22,639 bases of DNA from Methanoculleus marisnigri (lineage in GTDB: Archaea > Halobacteriota > Methanomicrobia > Methanomicrobiales > Methanoculleaceae), in NCBI GenBank assembly GCA_002503885.1, contig DASQ01000014.1, positions 1 through 22,639 of the forward strand, given 5' to 3'. Position 1 is the stretch's first letter; each line of letters begins with the position of its first letter. Both the position numbers and the translations under genes were made by a program. This document shows positions 1-6,493 of the stretch, in pieces. Below the pieces are notes generated by a model. It was not told the origin of the DNA. It worked only from the letters and a program-made list of their open reading frames with translations, and made no database searches.

Positions 1-622
1 GGTCGGCCCCGACGAGAGTGCCGAGCGTCCCGCTCACGTAGGTGATGATCACCGCCGCAGCCGTGACACCTCCCGCAAAGAGCGAGAGGATGAGCGCCGC
101 AAAGAGTGCGGCAAGCGGCGGGATGAAGAACGGCGTCGCAATCCCGAGGCCCGGCACCGGGCGGGCGACGAGCTTCGTGATGACGGTCACGAAGGCGACC
201 CCGAGGAGTGCGAGCCCCAGAACCAGGTAGCCGCCGCTGATCACGACCGAGTCGTAGAGCAGGTAGAGCGATATCGCGAGTGGAATGAGGGCACCGCCGA
301 CGTTGATCGCGAGGACCGTCCGCGGCACCTGCTGCGGGATACGGTAGAGCCGCCCGTACATCGCGACATAGCGGTCGTACGCCGGTGCGGCCGGTCGGCT
401 CGCAAGCGTCCTGACCGGGATGTTGATGAAACTCCCGATAAGCGTCAGGAGGAGGATAAGGAACGCCTGCCACCAGGAGAACCCGAGCTTCGCAAACGTC
501 GCCCCGATCGCCGTCAGGAAGAGGACCGGGAAGACGATGACGGCGAGCCCGACCAGGATGAGCAGCCCGAAGAAGATGAGGAGGACAAGAGGAGAGAACG
601 GGTTGAAGACGACTCGGTCCAT
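1..622 (-). CDS. DUF1614-type integral membrane protein (C-terminus cut by window edge)
   Basis: A minus-strand frame runs unbroken from an ATG at 622-620 to the left window edge, giving about 207 residues, starting MDRVVFNPFSPLVLL. It is very hydrophobic, with about six membrane segments. The first pair (residues ~8-60) is followed by a polar loop carrying RTLASRPAAPAYDRY, then further segments and a Pro/Gly-rich stretch (RPVPGLGIATPFFIPP) near residue 160. This layout resembles the DUF1614 family found in archaea and bacteria, whose function is unknown. The frame was not in the usual complete-ORF form because the stop lies outside the window. A TATA-like box lies about 27 nt upstream of the ATG, so it probably has its own promoter although it follows flpA in the same direction. 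The family name is from pattern memory and not certain. Confidence 0.72.
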   Translation of the reverse strand, partial: MDRVVFNPFSPLVLLIFFGLLILVGLAVIVFPVLFLTAIGATFAKLGFSWWQAFLILLLTLIGSFINIPVRTLASRPAAPAYDRYVAMYGRLYRIPQQVPRTVLAINVGGALIPLAISLYLLYDSVVISGGYLVLGLALLGVAFVTVITKLVARPVPGLGIATPFFIPPLAALFAALILSLFAGGVTAAAVIITYVSGTLGTLVGAD

Positions 623-642
623 GCCGGAAGGTGCTCCCCCAT

Positions 643-654
643 CTATAATATATG
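643..654 (-). promoter_or_regulatory. TATA box of the DUF1614-type gene
   Basis: On the minus strand GCATATATTAT lies about 27 nt before the ATG at 622, in the short gap after the flpA stop. That is the archaeal TATA-to-start distance expected for a leaderless or very short-leader message. A G-rich GGGGGAG between the box and the ATG could act as a weak ribosome binding site. Confidence 0.45.
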
Positions 655-657
655 CTC

Positions 658-1257
658 TCACCGGAAGGAGCAGACGATCGCGGCGTGGTCGTGGTGGTAG
701 GGCTCGAGCCACCGGACGTCCGTCACGTCGAGGCGCCGTTCGAGCCCGGCCCGGGCCTCCGAGAGCACCTCGGCCGGGTCCCGCCGGACGTCCACGCTCC
801 GGGTCTTGAGCATCAGGATGAGGTGTCCACCGGGCTTGAGGAAGACGAGGTTCCGCTCCGCGATCTCGACCTGGTTGGGCTGTGCCACGTCCTGATAGAC
901 CAGGTCCACCGCCTCCATAAACGGTGCATACTCGTCCGGCCGGTTCGCGTCGGCCATGATCGGGACGATGTTTTTCCTCCGGCGGGCGACCTCGAGGAGA
1001 TCCTGCATCGGCCGGGGGGCAAACTCCACCGCGTAGACAGTCTCGACGTAGTCGGCGACGTGTGAGACCGTGGTCCCGTTCGCCGCACCGAGGTAGAGCA
1101 CCCGCAGATCGGGGGTGAGATCCATGCCGCCGCCGAGCACGTAGAGCGCCGCAAGCTTGCTCCGGTAGGGGTCCCAGACCCGGTAGCCCTCGATCGTCCG
1201 TTCGCCGTAGACCCCACCCTCACCGGGCGAGACGAGCACGTTTCCAAGCCAGATCAT
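658..1257 (-). CDS. flpA: Archaeal fibrillarin, C/D-RNP rRNA/tRNA 2'-O-methyltransferase
   Basis: This 199-residue protein is the SAM-dependent catalytic subunit of the box C/D ribonucleoprotein, which 2'-O-methylates rRNA (and some tRNA) at positions chosen by C/D guide RNAs, together with Nop5 and L7Ae. The sequence shows the fibrillarin pattern: WDPYRSKLAA near residue 28, SAM motif I LYLGAANGTT (~54-63), an acidic strand end VYAVEF (~74-79), DVAQPNQ (~123-129) and KPGGHLILMLKTRSVD. Length is slightly below the usual ~225-230 because the N-terminal region is short. The ATG at 1257-1255 was chosen because it overlaps the nop5 stop as ATGA and begins a family-like N-terminus (MIWLGNVLVSPGEGGVYGER). 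Much longer upstream readings of this frame are shadows of nop5. Confidence 0.95.
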   Translation of the reverse strand: MIWLGNVLVSPGEGGVYGERTIEGYRVWDPYRSKLAALYVLGGGMDLTPDLRVLYLGAANGTTVSHVADYVETVYAVEFAPRPMQDLLEVARRRKNIVPIMADANRPDEYAPFMEAVDLVYQDVAQPNQVEIAERNLVFLKPGGHLILMLKTRSVDVRRDPAEVLSEARAGLERRLDVTDVRWLEPYHHDHAAIVCSFR

Positions 1258-2114
1258 GCCGCGACCCCCGCGTTGTCGATCCGCGCCTGGGCATTCTGGA
1301 TGAACTCCGGCACCGCCTCTCCCCGGTAGTAGTCGAGCCGGGCGGCGATGGCGAGTTTCGCCGCGAGCACCCGGGCCACCCGTCCGCGCACGTCTTTGGG
1401 GGCATTGTGGACCCTCCGGTGCTGGAAGATGATCCCGTGCTTCGGCGGCGGCGTCCCGCCCCGGAGGTGCGAGAAGAGCGCCCTCTCCGAGCCAAGGACC
1501 TGGATGGTGCTGCCCGGCATCCTCGCAAGTGCAGAGAGCCCCCCCGCCCGGGAGAGGAGTCGGGCCGCGACCAGCCCGCCGATGAGGGCGCTCGTATTCG
1601 GCAGCACCTCGTCGGCCCGGGCCGAGACCTCCCGCATCAGGCGGGTCCTCGTCCCGGCGAGCCGTTCGATCTCGTCGGCAGCGTCGGAGAGACCGCCCCG
1701 GGCCCCCCTCCGGATGAGGTCGAGCATCTTTCTGGCCGGGAGCGACCGGTACTTCCGGGAGAACGACGGAGTCGTGACCTGATACCACTCTGCGGCGCGT
1801 TCCTGGAGGAGGTTGATGACGTTATCGAGCTCGTCGAGCATCCTGACCATCTGGAGGAGCTCGACGTCCCGGCCCTGGTAGGAGAGGGCGATCTTTTCCC
1901 GGGCAAGGGTGGTGCAGACCGCACGAAGCAGGTTGACGTACTCCTCCCGTGTCCGGACGACCCCGCAGTCCCGGGCAACCTCCCAGTCGATGGGAATATA
2001 AGACTCCATACCGGTGCGGAGCGTGGCGGCCCGCTCTGCGAGCGCGGCCGGATCGGCGCCGGCAGCCCGGCACTCCTGCTCATCGACATCTCCGAACCAG
2101 TAACGCTGTAGCAT
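1254..2114 (-). CDS. nop5: Nop5 / NOP56-58-like C/D-RNP scaffold protein
   Basis: This 286-residue protein is the scaffold of the archaeal box C/D methylation complex, bridging fibrillarin and the L7Ae-bound guide RNA. It has an N-terminal fibrillarin-binding part (~1-90), a helical coiled-coil section (~90-150, including LLQMVRMLDELDNVINLLQERAAEWY) and a C-terminal Nop domain (~165-286) with the diagnostic stretch PNTSALIGGLVAARLL, then GSTIQVLGSE and PKHGIIFQH. These are strong NOSIC/Nop signatures. The C-terminal Lys-rich tail seen in some homologues is absent. The gene overlaps flpA by 4 nt (ATGA), so the two subunits are translationally coupled. A TATA box about 27 nt before the ATG suggests that the flpA operon starts here with little or no leader. 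Confidence 0.95.
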   Translation of the reverse strand: MLQRYWFGDVDEQECRAAGADPAALAERAATLRTGMESYIPIDWEVARDCGVVRTREEYVNLLRAVCTTLAREKIALSYQGRDVELLQMVRMLDELDNVINLLQERAAEWYQVTTPSFSRKYRSLPARKMLDLIRRGARGGLSDAADEIERLAGTRTRLMREVSARADEVLPNTSALIGGLVAARLLSRAGGLSALARMPGSTIQVLGSERALFSHLRGGTPPPKHGIIFQHRRVHNAPKDVRGRVARVLAAKLAIAARLDYYRGEAVPEFIQNAQARIDNAGVAA

Positions 2115-2136
2115 GGTACGGTATTGGTGCCCGGCC

Positions 2137-2144
2137 GATATAAG
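2137..2144 (-). promoter_or_regulatory. TATA box of the nop5-flpA operon
   Basis: On the minus strand CTTATATC is centred about 27 nt upstream of the nop5 ATG (2114). No SD motif lies between box and start, which points to a leaderless transcript. It sits in an 81-nt gap between divergent nop5 and the exchanger gene, whose own start has a weaker GATAT element at 2164-2168, about 30 nt ahead of 2196. Confidence 0.5.
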
Positions 2145-2195
2145 GGTGAACCGGACAGCAACTGATATCCGGGAGCCGCCTCATACCCTGCAACC

Positions 2196-3122
2196 ATGCT
2201 CTCGCAGGTAACCGCCTCCCTCCCGGAGTTCGTCGTCGGCATCCTTCTCCTCGTCAAGGGAGCCGACTTCTTCGTCGGCGGAGGGAGCGGGCTTGCCGCC
2301 CGGTACCGGGTCTCGCCGGCGCTGATCGGGTTCACCGTCATCGCGTTTGGGACATCCCTCCCGGAACTCGTGGTGAACCTCCAGGCTGCCGCGGCAGCGG
2401 AGCCCGACCTCGCGCTCGGGAATATCGTCGGGAGCACCATCGCCAACATCGCCCTCGTCCTCGCCGTCGTGGCCGTCGTCAACCCCGAAGCGCTCCGGGA
2501 AGAGGGGGCGCACGGAATGAGACAGGTCGCCGTGATGCTTGCGGCAGCCACCCTCTTTTCGCTTCTTGCCCTCCGGGGAGTCTTCGACCTTCCCGCCGGC
2601 ATCACGATGCTCGGGGCCTTCGCCCTCACCATGGTAGTCCTGTGGCGGCAGGGGGTGGCCACAGAGGAGACGTTTGAGAGCCAGGGCATCCGCGACGTTC
2701 TCCTCACCGGCGGCGGGCTTATCGCGGTCATCCTCGGCTCCTGGCTGCTGGTTGAATCCGCAACCCGGATCGCCGTCGCCTTCGGGATCAGCCCGTTCGT
2801 CATCGGCGTCAGCATGGTCGCCGTGGGCACGTCGCTCCCGGAACTCGCCACGTCCCTCACCGCTGCGGTGCGGGGTGCAGGCGCGATATCGGTCGGGAAC
2901 ATCGTCGGCAGCAACACCTTCAATGTCCTCTTCGTGATGGGGTGCGCAGCGATCGTCCTGCCGATACCGGTGGGCTCGTATGCCAACGTCCTCGTCATGC
3001 TGGGATTTGTCGTCGCCATCCTGCCGTTCTTCTCCTCCCGGGTGCAGGTGCGGCGGGGGTGGGGACTCGTGATGCTCCTCGCATATGCCGGATATATCGG
3101 CCTGCTCTTCGGGCTTATATGA
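2196..3122 (+). CDS. Na+/Ca2+ exchanger family (CaCA) cation antiporter
   Basis: This 308-residue membrane antiporter would exchange Ca2+ (or another divalent cation) for Na+ or H+ across the cytoplasmic membrane. The two inverted alpha-repeats of the CaCA superfamily are clear: alpha-1 has GTSLPELVVNL followed by GNIVGSTIANIALVL (residues ~52-95), and alpha-2 has GTSLPELATSL followed by GNIVGSNTFNVLFVMG (~212-255). The acidic Glu in each GTSLPE motif is the conserved ion ligand. About ten membrane segments are visible, as in YrbG/NCX_Mj-type proteins of ~300-320 residues. The gene is single, divergent from nop5, and its last 8 nt overlap the convergent permease gene. The transported cation cannot be told from the sequence. 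Confidence 0.92.
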   Translation: MLSQVTASLPEFVVGILLLVKGADFFVGGGSGLAARYRVSPALIGFTVIAFGTSLPELVVNLQAAAAAEPDLALGNIVGSTIANIALVLAVVAVVNPEALREEGAHGMRQVAVMLAAATLFSLLALRGVFDLPAGITMLGAFALTMVVLWRQGVATEETFESQGIRDVLLTGGGLIAVILGSWLLVESATRIAVAFGISPFVIGVSMVAVGTSLPELATSLTAAVRGAGAISVGNIVGSNTFNVLFVMGCAAIVLPIPVGSYANVLVMLGFVVAILPFFSSRVQVRRGWGLVMLLAYAGYIGLLFGLI

Positions 3123-4326
3123 TCCCGAACGAGTAGACCATCACGGGGACCATGATCGCGCCCATGCAGTAGACCCGGCGGATGTTGACGAGAGTCGGCA
3201 CATAGCCGACCGCCGTTGCCAGGAGGAGGATAAGTCCCCCGAACGGGCCGCAGAGAAAGAGGGAGAGGAGGACGACGAAGGCGATGACGGCGTAGTTGAG
3301 GTTCGTAACGTTCACGCCGGAAAACCACCCCGCCATCGACGAGAAGAGGATGGTGAGGAGGTAGGCGCCGACCGCGGCTATCGCGCCCGCAAGGAGAATG
3401 GCGGTGGCCGGCGGCATCTCCTCGAGCGCCGATATCGCCGCCATCACCCCGCTCCGCGTCCGGGATACGGCGTAAAACGCCGCAAGCCCGAGGAAGGCGT
3501 TCACGGTGTTCGCGGCGCTGGTCGCAAGGATATACTCCCGGGGATTGGAGTCGTAGCCGATGACCGAGGTCAGGAGGGCGTTTGCCGTGGCGCTCGAGAG
3601 ACCCGGGAGCCAGCCGACGAGTGCGCCAGCGACGGAGCCGAGGAGGGAACTCCGCCGGACGGTACCCCGGGGGAGGTCGATACCCGAGAAGTGCTGTGCG
3701 GGCATGACCCCGTGCGACGCCTTGAGGAGGACCGCGATCCCGAAAAGCCCGGAGAGGAGGGGCATCAGCACCCCGGACTCGCCGCCCGCCGGCCAGGCGA
3801 GGAAGGAGTAGCCGAGGGAGAAGAGCCCGAGGATCCCCGAGACCGAAAAGACCGCCAGCGCCCATCCCGGCGACTCGGAGACGACGATGAGGTAGCCCGC
3901 CACCGCGAGGATGACGAGGCCGATACCCCAGTCGATCGCCGGCTGGAGGGCGGGGAGGACCAGGACAAAGGCCAGGGCGAGCGGGAGGGAGAGGGCGACG
4001 CCGGCGGCGCTCCCGAGAGCCGATATCCGGACGGCCTCCTCACCCCGCCCTTCGAGGCAGAGGGCGTGCGCCGGGAGGACCGCAAGCGACGTGTCGGCGT
4101 CGGGGATGCCGAGGAAGGTGCTCGGGACGTTATCGAGAAACGTGTGCGTAACGAGGGTGGAAAACATCGCGGAAGCGACGACTACCGGGTCGAACCAGGC
4201 AAGCAGGAGCGCCTGGAGCGAGAGGAGGACCCCTGCCATGGTGTTTGCGTGGATGCCGGGGACGAGGCCGCTCACGGCGCCGCAGCCGATGCCGATGATG
4301 GTCCCGAGCACGATACTGAAGAGCAC
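3115..4326 (-). CDS. TctA/DUF112-like membrane permease (archaeal branch)
   Basis: This 403-residue integral membrane protein belongs to the TctA-type permease group, in which bacterial members are the large subunit of tripartite tricarboxylate transporters. Both halves carry the family's glycine/proline motifs: GLVPGIHANT near residue 22 with NVPSTFLGIPDADTS (~67-81), and GWLPGLSSATANALL in the second half (~238-252), with ten or more hydrophobic segments. No TctB-like small subunit or TctC-like binding protein lies next to it, so it may work alone, and its substrate is unknown. It starts with GTG at 4326-4324. TATA-like GGTTTATCAT lies about 29 nt upstream and no SD is seen. Its stop overlaps the end of the convergent exchanger gene by 8 nt. 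Confidence 0.82.
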   Translation of the reverse strand: MLFSIVLGTIIGIGCGAVSGLVPGIHANTMAGVLLSLQALLLAWFDPVVVASAMFSTLVTHTFLDNVPSTFLGIPDADTSLAVLPAHALCLEGRGEEAVRISALGSAAGVALSLPLALAFVLVLPALQPAIDWGIGLVILAVAGYLIVVSESPGWALAVFSVSGILGLFSLGYSFLAWPAGGESGVLMPLLSGLFGIAVLLKASHGVMPAQHFSGIDLPRGTVRRSSLLGSVAGALVGWLPGLSSATANALLTSVIGYDSNPREYILATSAANTVNAFLGLAAFYAVSRTRSGVMAAISALEEMPPATAILLAGAIAAVGAYLLTILFSSMAGWFSGVNVTNLNYAVIAFVVLLSLFLCGPFGGLILLLATAVGYVPTLVNIRRVYCMGAIMVPVMVYSFGII

Positions 4327-4350
4327 GTTGATCTACGGTCGAAGCAGGCT

Positions 4351-4360
4351 ATGATAAACC
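4351..4360 (-). promoter_or_regulatory. TATA box of the TctA-like permease
   Basis: GGTTTATCAT on the minus strand is centred about 29 nt before the GTG start at 4326, consistent with a leaderless mRNA. It lies in the 89-nt divergent gap shared with hemD. Confidence 0.4.
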
Positions 4361-4384
4361 AACCGAATCGTGTCCCACGATACA

Positions 4385-4393
4385 GTCATATTC
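4385..4393 (+). promoter_or_regulatory. TATA box of the hemD-cbf5 operon
   Basis: TCATATTCC is centred about 27 nt upstream of the hemD ATG (4416). This is the same box-to-start distance as at nop5 and the permease, again pointing to a leaderless transcript. Confidence 0.4.
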
Positions 4394-4415
4394 CACCGGG
4401 ACGAAGGTTGTAGCG

Positions 4416-5096
4416 ATGAAGATTGCCATCACCCGGCTCGAGAAGAAGGCGGCAGGCGACCATGCCCTCTGTGCAACTTATGGCCACGATTGTTACACGG
4501 TCTCGCCGCTCCGGGCGGAACTTCGGCCTGAGCGGGTCGCTCTGTTCGTCGAAGCCGTCCACCGCGGCGAGTTCGACTGCCTCTTCTTCTCAAGCGCCCT
4601 CCCTGCCGCGATTGTCGGGCCGAAACTCGACCGGTGGCCCCGGGTGATCGCGATCGGGCCCAAGACCGCCGAAGTCCTCAAGGAGGCCGGGATCGAGGCG
4701 GAGGTTCTCCCCTCGTTCTACTCCCGCGACTTCGTCCCCTACCTCGGGGACTGGCTCCGGGGCCGGACGGTCGGGATCCCGCGGGCCGACGTCCCGAACC
4801 CTGGCCTTCTCGATGCGATCGCCGCTGCGGGAGGGACGGTCCGGGAGGAGCGGGTCTACGCGCTCGTCCCCACGGGAACCGAACTCGCGCTCGATACCGC
4901 CGACGCCGTCCTCTTCACGAGTGCCATGTCCTACCGGGAGGCCCGGTGGCAACCCCGCGACGACCTCATCCTCGTCGCCATCGGCGATATCACCGCCGAA
5001 GCGATGCGAGTTGGTGGACATCCCCCTGCGGTCGTCGGGGACGGGTCGCTTGCAGGAACCCTCGAGGCGCTGAACCGCCACATGGAGAGCCGGTGA
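4416..5096 (+). CDS. hemD: Uroporphyrinogen-III synthase
   Basis: This 226-residue cytoplasmic enzyme would cyclise hydroxymethylbilane to uroporphyrinogen III with inversion of ring D, the branch point for siroheme, corrinoids and coenzyme F430. HemD family sequences are poorly conserved, but the two-lobe pattern is present: an opening KIAITRLE, the segment FDCLFFSSALPAAIV (~51-65), IAIGPKTAEVLKEAGI (~76-91), a second-lobe opening GRTVGIPRADVPNP (~117-130) and late VAIGDITAEAMRVGG (~188-202). Length is typical of archaeal HemD (~220-250). It is followed 4 nt later by cbf5 and probably shares its transcript. A methanogen needs this enzyme heavily for F430 and corrinoids, which fits the corrinoid/cobalt genes further right. 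Confidence 0.85.
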   Translation: MKIAITRLEKKAAGDHALCATYGHDCYTVSPLRAELRPERVALFVEAVHRGEFDCLFFSSALPAAIVGPKLDRWPRVIAIGPKTAEVLKEAGIEAEVLPSFYSRDFVPYLGDWLRGRTVGIPRADVPNPGLLDAIAAAGGTVREERVYALVPTGTELALDTADAVLFTSAMSYREARWQPRDDLILVAIGDITAEAMRVGGHPPAVVGDGSLAGTLEALNRHMESR

Positions 5097-5100
5097 GACG

Positions 5101-6054
5101 ATGACAGAGAATTCAAACGGTCTACAGGACGCCTGTGGCGGCTGCGTCCCCGCTTCGGGCATCGTTATCATCGATAAGCCCCGGGGGCCGAGCAGCCACC
5201 AGGTAGCCTCCTGGGTTGGGGATATCCTCGGGCGGCGGGTGGGCCACGCCGGGACGCTCGACCCGCAGGTCTCAGGGGTGCTCATCGTCATGTTCGGCGG
5301 CGCCGTCCGGCTCGCCCCCGTCCTCCTCTCGCACAACAAGGAGTATGCCTGCTTAATGAGGCTCCACGGCGACGCATCCCGGGAGACCGTGGACCGGGTG
5401 GCGGAGGAGTTCACCGGCCGGATCTACCAGCGGCCGCCCAAAAAGAGTGCGGTCAAACGGAGCCTCCGGATCCGGAAGATCCAGGAGATCGAGATCCTGG
5501 ATATGGAAGGCAGGCTTGTCCTCTTCCGGGTCAGGTGCGATGCCGGGACCTACATCCGGACGCTCTGCGTCCACATGGGCTATGCGATCGGGGTCTGCGC
5601 CCATATGGAGGAACTCCGGAGGATACGATCGGGATCGTTCGACGAGGCCGCCGCCGTAACGCTTCACGAGCTCGCCGATGCCGCCGCAGCGGCCCGGGAT
5701 GGCGAGCCGGGCCCGCTTCGGCGGATGCTCCTCTCCCCTGACACCGCCATCGGCGACCTCCCGAGGGTCGTCATCCGCGACACCGCGGTCGACGCCATCT
5801 GCCACGGCGCGGTGCTCGCCGGAGTGGGGGTCACGGCGAAGCAGGGAGGGTTCGCGAAAGGCGAGACGGTCGCGATCATGACAGAGCGTGGGGAGCTTGT
5901 CGCGCTCGGGCAGGCCCTCATCAATTCGTCGGCGTTAAAACCGGGGGAGCCCGGGTTCGTCATCGCCCCCACTGCCGTCATGATGCAGCCCGGCACCTAC
6001 CCCAGGGGCTGGAAGGCGCACGTCAGAGAATCCGGGGCGTCAGGACGCTCGTGA
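5101..6054 (+). CDS. cbf5: RNA pseudouridine synthase Cbf5 (H/ACA RNP catalytic subunit / tRNA Psi55)
   Basis: This 317-residue pseudouridine synthase isomerises uridine in rRNA within H/ACA guide RNPs (with Nop10, Gar1, L7Ae) and can act on tRNA U55. The TruB-type catalytic domain is plain: GIVIIDKPRGPSSHQVASW (20-38), the motif-II stretch GHAGTLDPQVSGVL (48-61) whose Asp54 is the catalytic residue, KEYACLMRLHG, QRPPKKSAVKR and CDAGTYIRTLCVHMG. The C-terminal ~80 residues form a PUA domain (HGAVLAGVGV, KGETVAIMTERGELVALG). Size is slightly below the usual ~330 residues. GGTGAG at the end of hemD lies just before the ATG, so translation is coupled to hemD with a 4-nt gap. The extended N-terminus has two Cys residues (CGGC) of unknown meaning. 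Confidence 0.96.
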   Translation: MTENSNGLQDACGGCVPASGIVIIDKPRGPSSHQVASWVGDILGRRVGHAGTLDPQVSGVLIVMFGGAVRLAPVLLSHNKEYACLMRLHGDASRETVDRVAEEFTGRIYQRPPKKSAVKRSLRIRKIQEIEILDMEGRLVLFRVRCDAGTYIRTLCVHMGYAIGVCAHMEELRRIRSGSFDEAAAVTLHELADAAAAARDGEPGPLRRMLLSPDTAIGDLPRVVIRDTAVDAICHGAVLAGVGVTAKQGGFAKGETVAIMTERGELVALGQALINSSALKPGEPGFVIAPTAVMMQPGTYPRGWKAHVRESGASGRS

Positions 6055-6091
6055 TATTCTCCCCGGCTCCGGGGCGGCACGCCCACCGGGA

Positions 6092-6105
6092 GATATTATT
6101 AATAG
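6092..6105 (+). promoter_or_regulatory. TATA box of tRNA-Ser
   Basis: An A/T-only stretch within GATATTATTAATAG lies about 30-40 nt upstream of the tRNA 5' end, in otherwise G+C-rich sequence after cbf5. This is the expected place for an archaeal stable-RNA promoter. Confidence 0.55.
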
Positions 6106-6133
6106 ACAACGCCGCCAACTAATGATGCACATT

Positions 6134-6220
6134 GCTGAGGTAGTCTAGACCGGTAAGGCGCGGGCCTGGAAAGCCCGTGGGGCGTTGAGCCCCTCGGGAG
6201 TTCAAATCTCCCCCTCAGCG
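6134..6220 (+). tRNA. tRNA-Ser (anticodon GGA)
   Basis: This is an 87-nt cloverleaf with a long variable arm. The acceptor stem pairs GCTGAGG (6134-6140) with CCTCAGC (6213-6219), with discriminator G at 6220 and no encoded CCA. The anticodon arm is CGGGC-CTGGAAA-GCCCG, giving anticodon GGA, which reads UCC/UCU. The variable arm forms a GGGGC/GCCCC hairpin typical of class II tRNA-Ser. The T arm is GGGAG-TTCAAAT-CTCCC. No intron is present. A run of six T follows directly at 6221-6226. Confidence 0.97.
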
Positions 6221-6226
6221 TTTTTT
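6221..6226 (+). terminator. Oligo-T terminator after tRNA-Ser
   Basis: Six consecutive T, followed by further T-rich sequence, begin immediately after the tRNA 3' end. This matches archaeal intrinsic termination of stable RNAs. Confidence 0.6.
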
Positions 6227-6282
6227 ATTTTCCCATCCTCACTACCGTGAGCTTGATATCTGATAGGCTTCCAGACAGTATC

Positions 6283-6429
6283 ATGCCTCACGACGAAGAG
6301 CCCCTGAGCGACGAGGCCATCCGGGGAATCGAGGAGTCCCTCGAAGATATCAGGGCCGGCCGCCTGTATACCCTTGAGGAGGCACGCGCCGAGCTGCAGG
6401 CGATACGGCGCAGGGGACTGTTGGAGTAA
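6283..6429 (+). CDS. Small antitoxin-like protein, orphan
   Basis: This 48-residue acidic protein starts MPHDEEPLSDEAIRG and continues with EDIRAGRLYTLEEARAEL. The pattern 'Glu-Asp-Ile-x-Ala-Gly-Arg-x-Tyr-Thr-x-Glu-Glu' resembles short RelB-like antitoxins that sit beside RelE/ParE toxins in archaea. No toxin frame follows within the 64 nt before the CAAX protease, nor lies upstream, where the tRNA ends. It may therefore be an orphan antitoxin or simply a small hypothetical protein. An in-frame GTG at 6247 would add 12 residues, but they look unlike the family, and the ATG at 6283 begins the acidic core. No clear SD precedes it. The function is a guess from composition and pattern. Confidence 0.6.
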   Translation: MPHDEEPLSDEAIRGIEESLEDIRAGRLYTLEEARAELQAIRRRGLLE

Positions 6430-6493
6430 GACACAATACGCACGATCGCGGCTCCGGCGCCGCACACTATTTTGAAAAACTGGGACACCCGCA

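Noticed and set aside
1637..3865. A 742-codon open frame on the minus strand
   Set aside because: It runs antisense to the exchanger and out of frame through the permease and nop5 genes, is Arg/Pro/Ser-rich and has no domain. It is a high-G+C shadow frame.
3085..4413. A 442-codon plus-strand frame rich in Glu, Asp, Arg and Gly
   Set aside because: It is exactly antisense to the TctA-like permease, and its composition is the complement of a hydrophobic protein.
6052..6100. A terminator hairpin after cbf5
   Set aside because: The arms ATATTCTCCCCGG and CCGGGAGATAT pair only imperfectly and the right arm merges with the tRNA promoter, so I do not call it.
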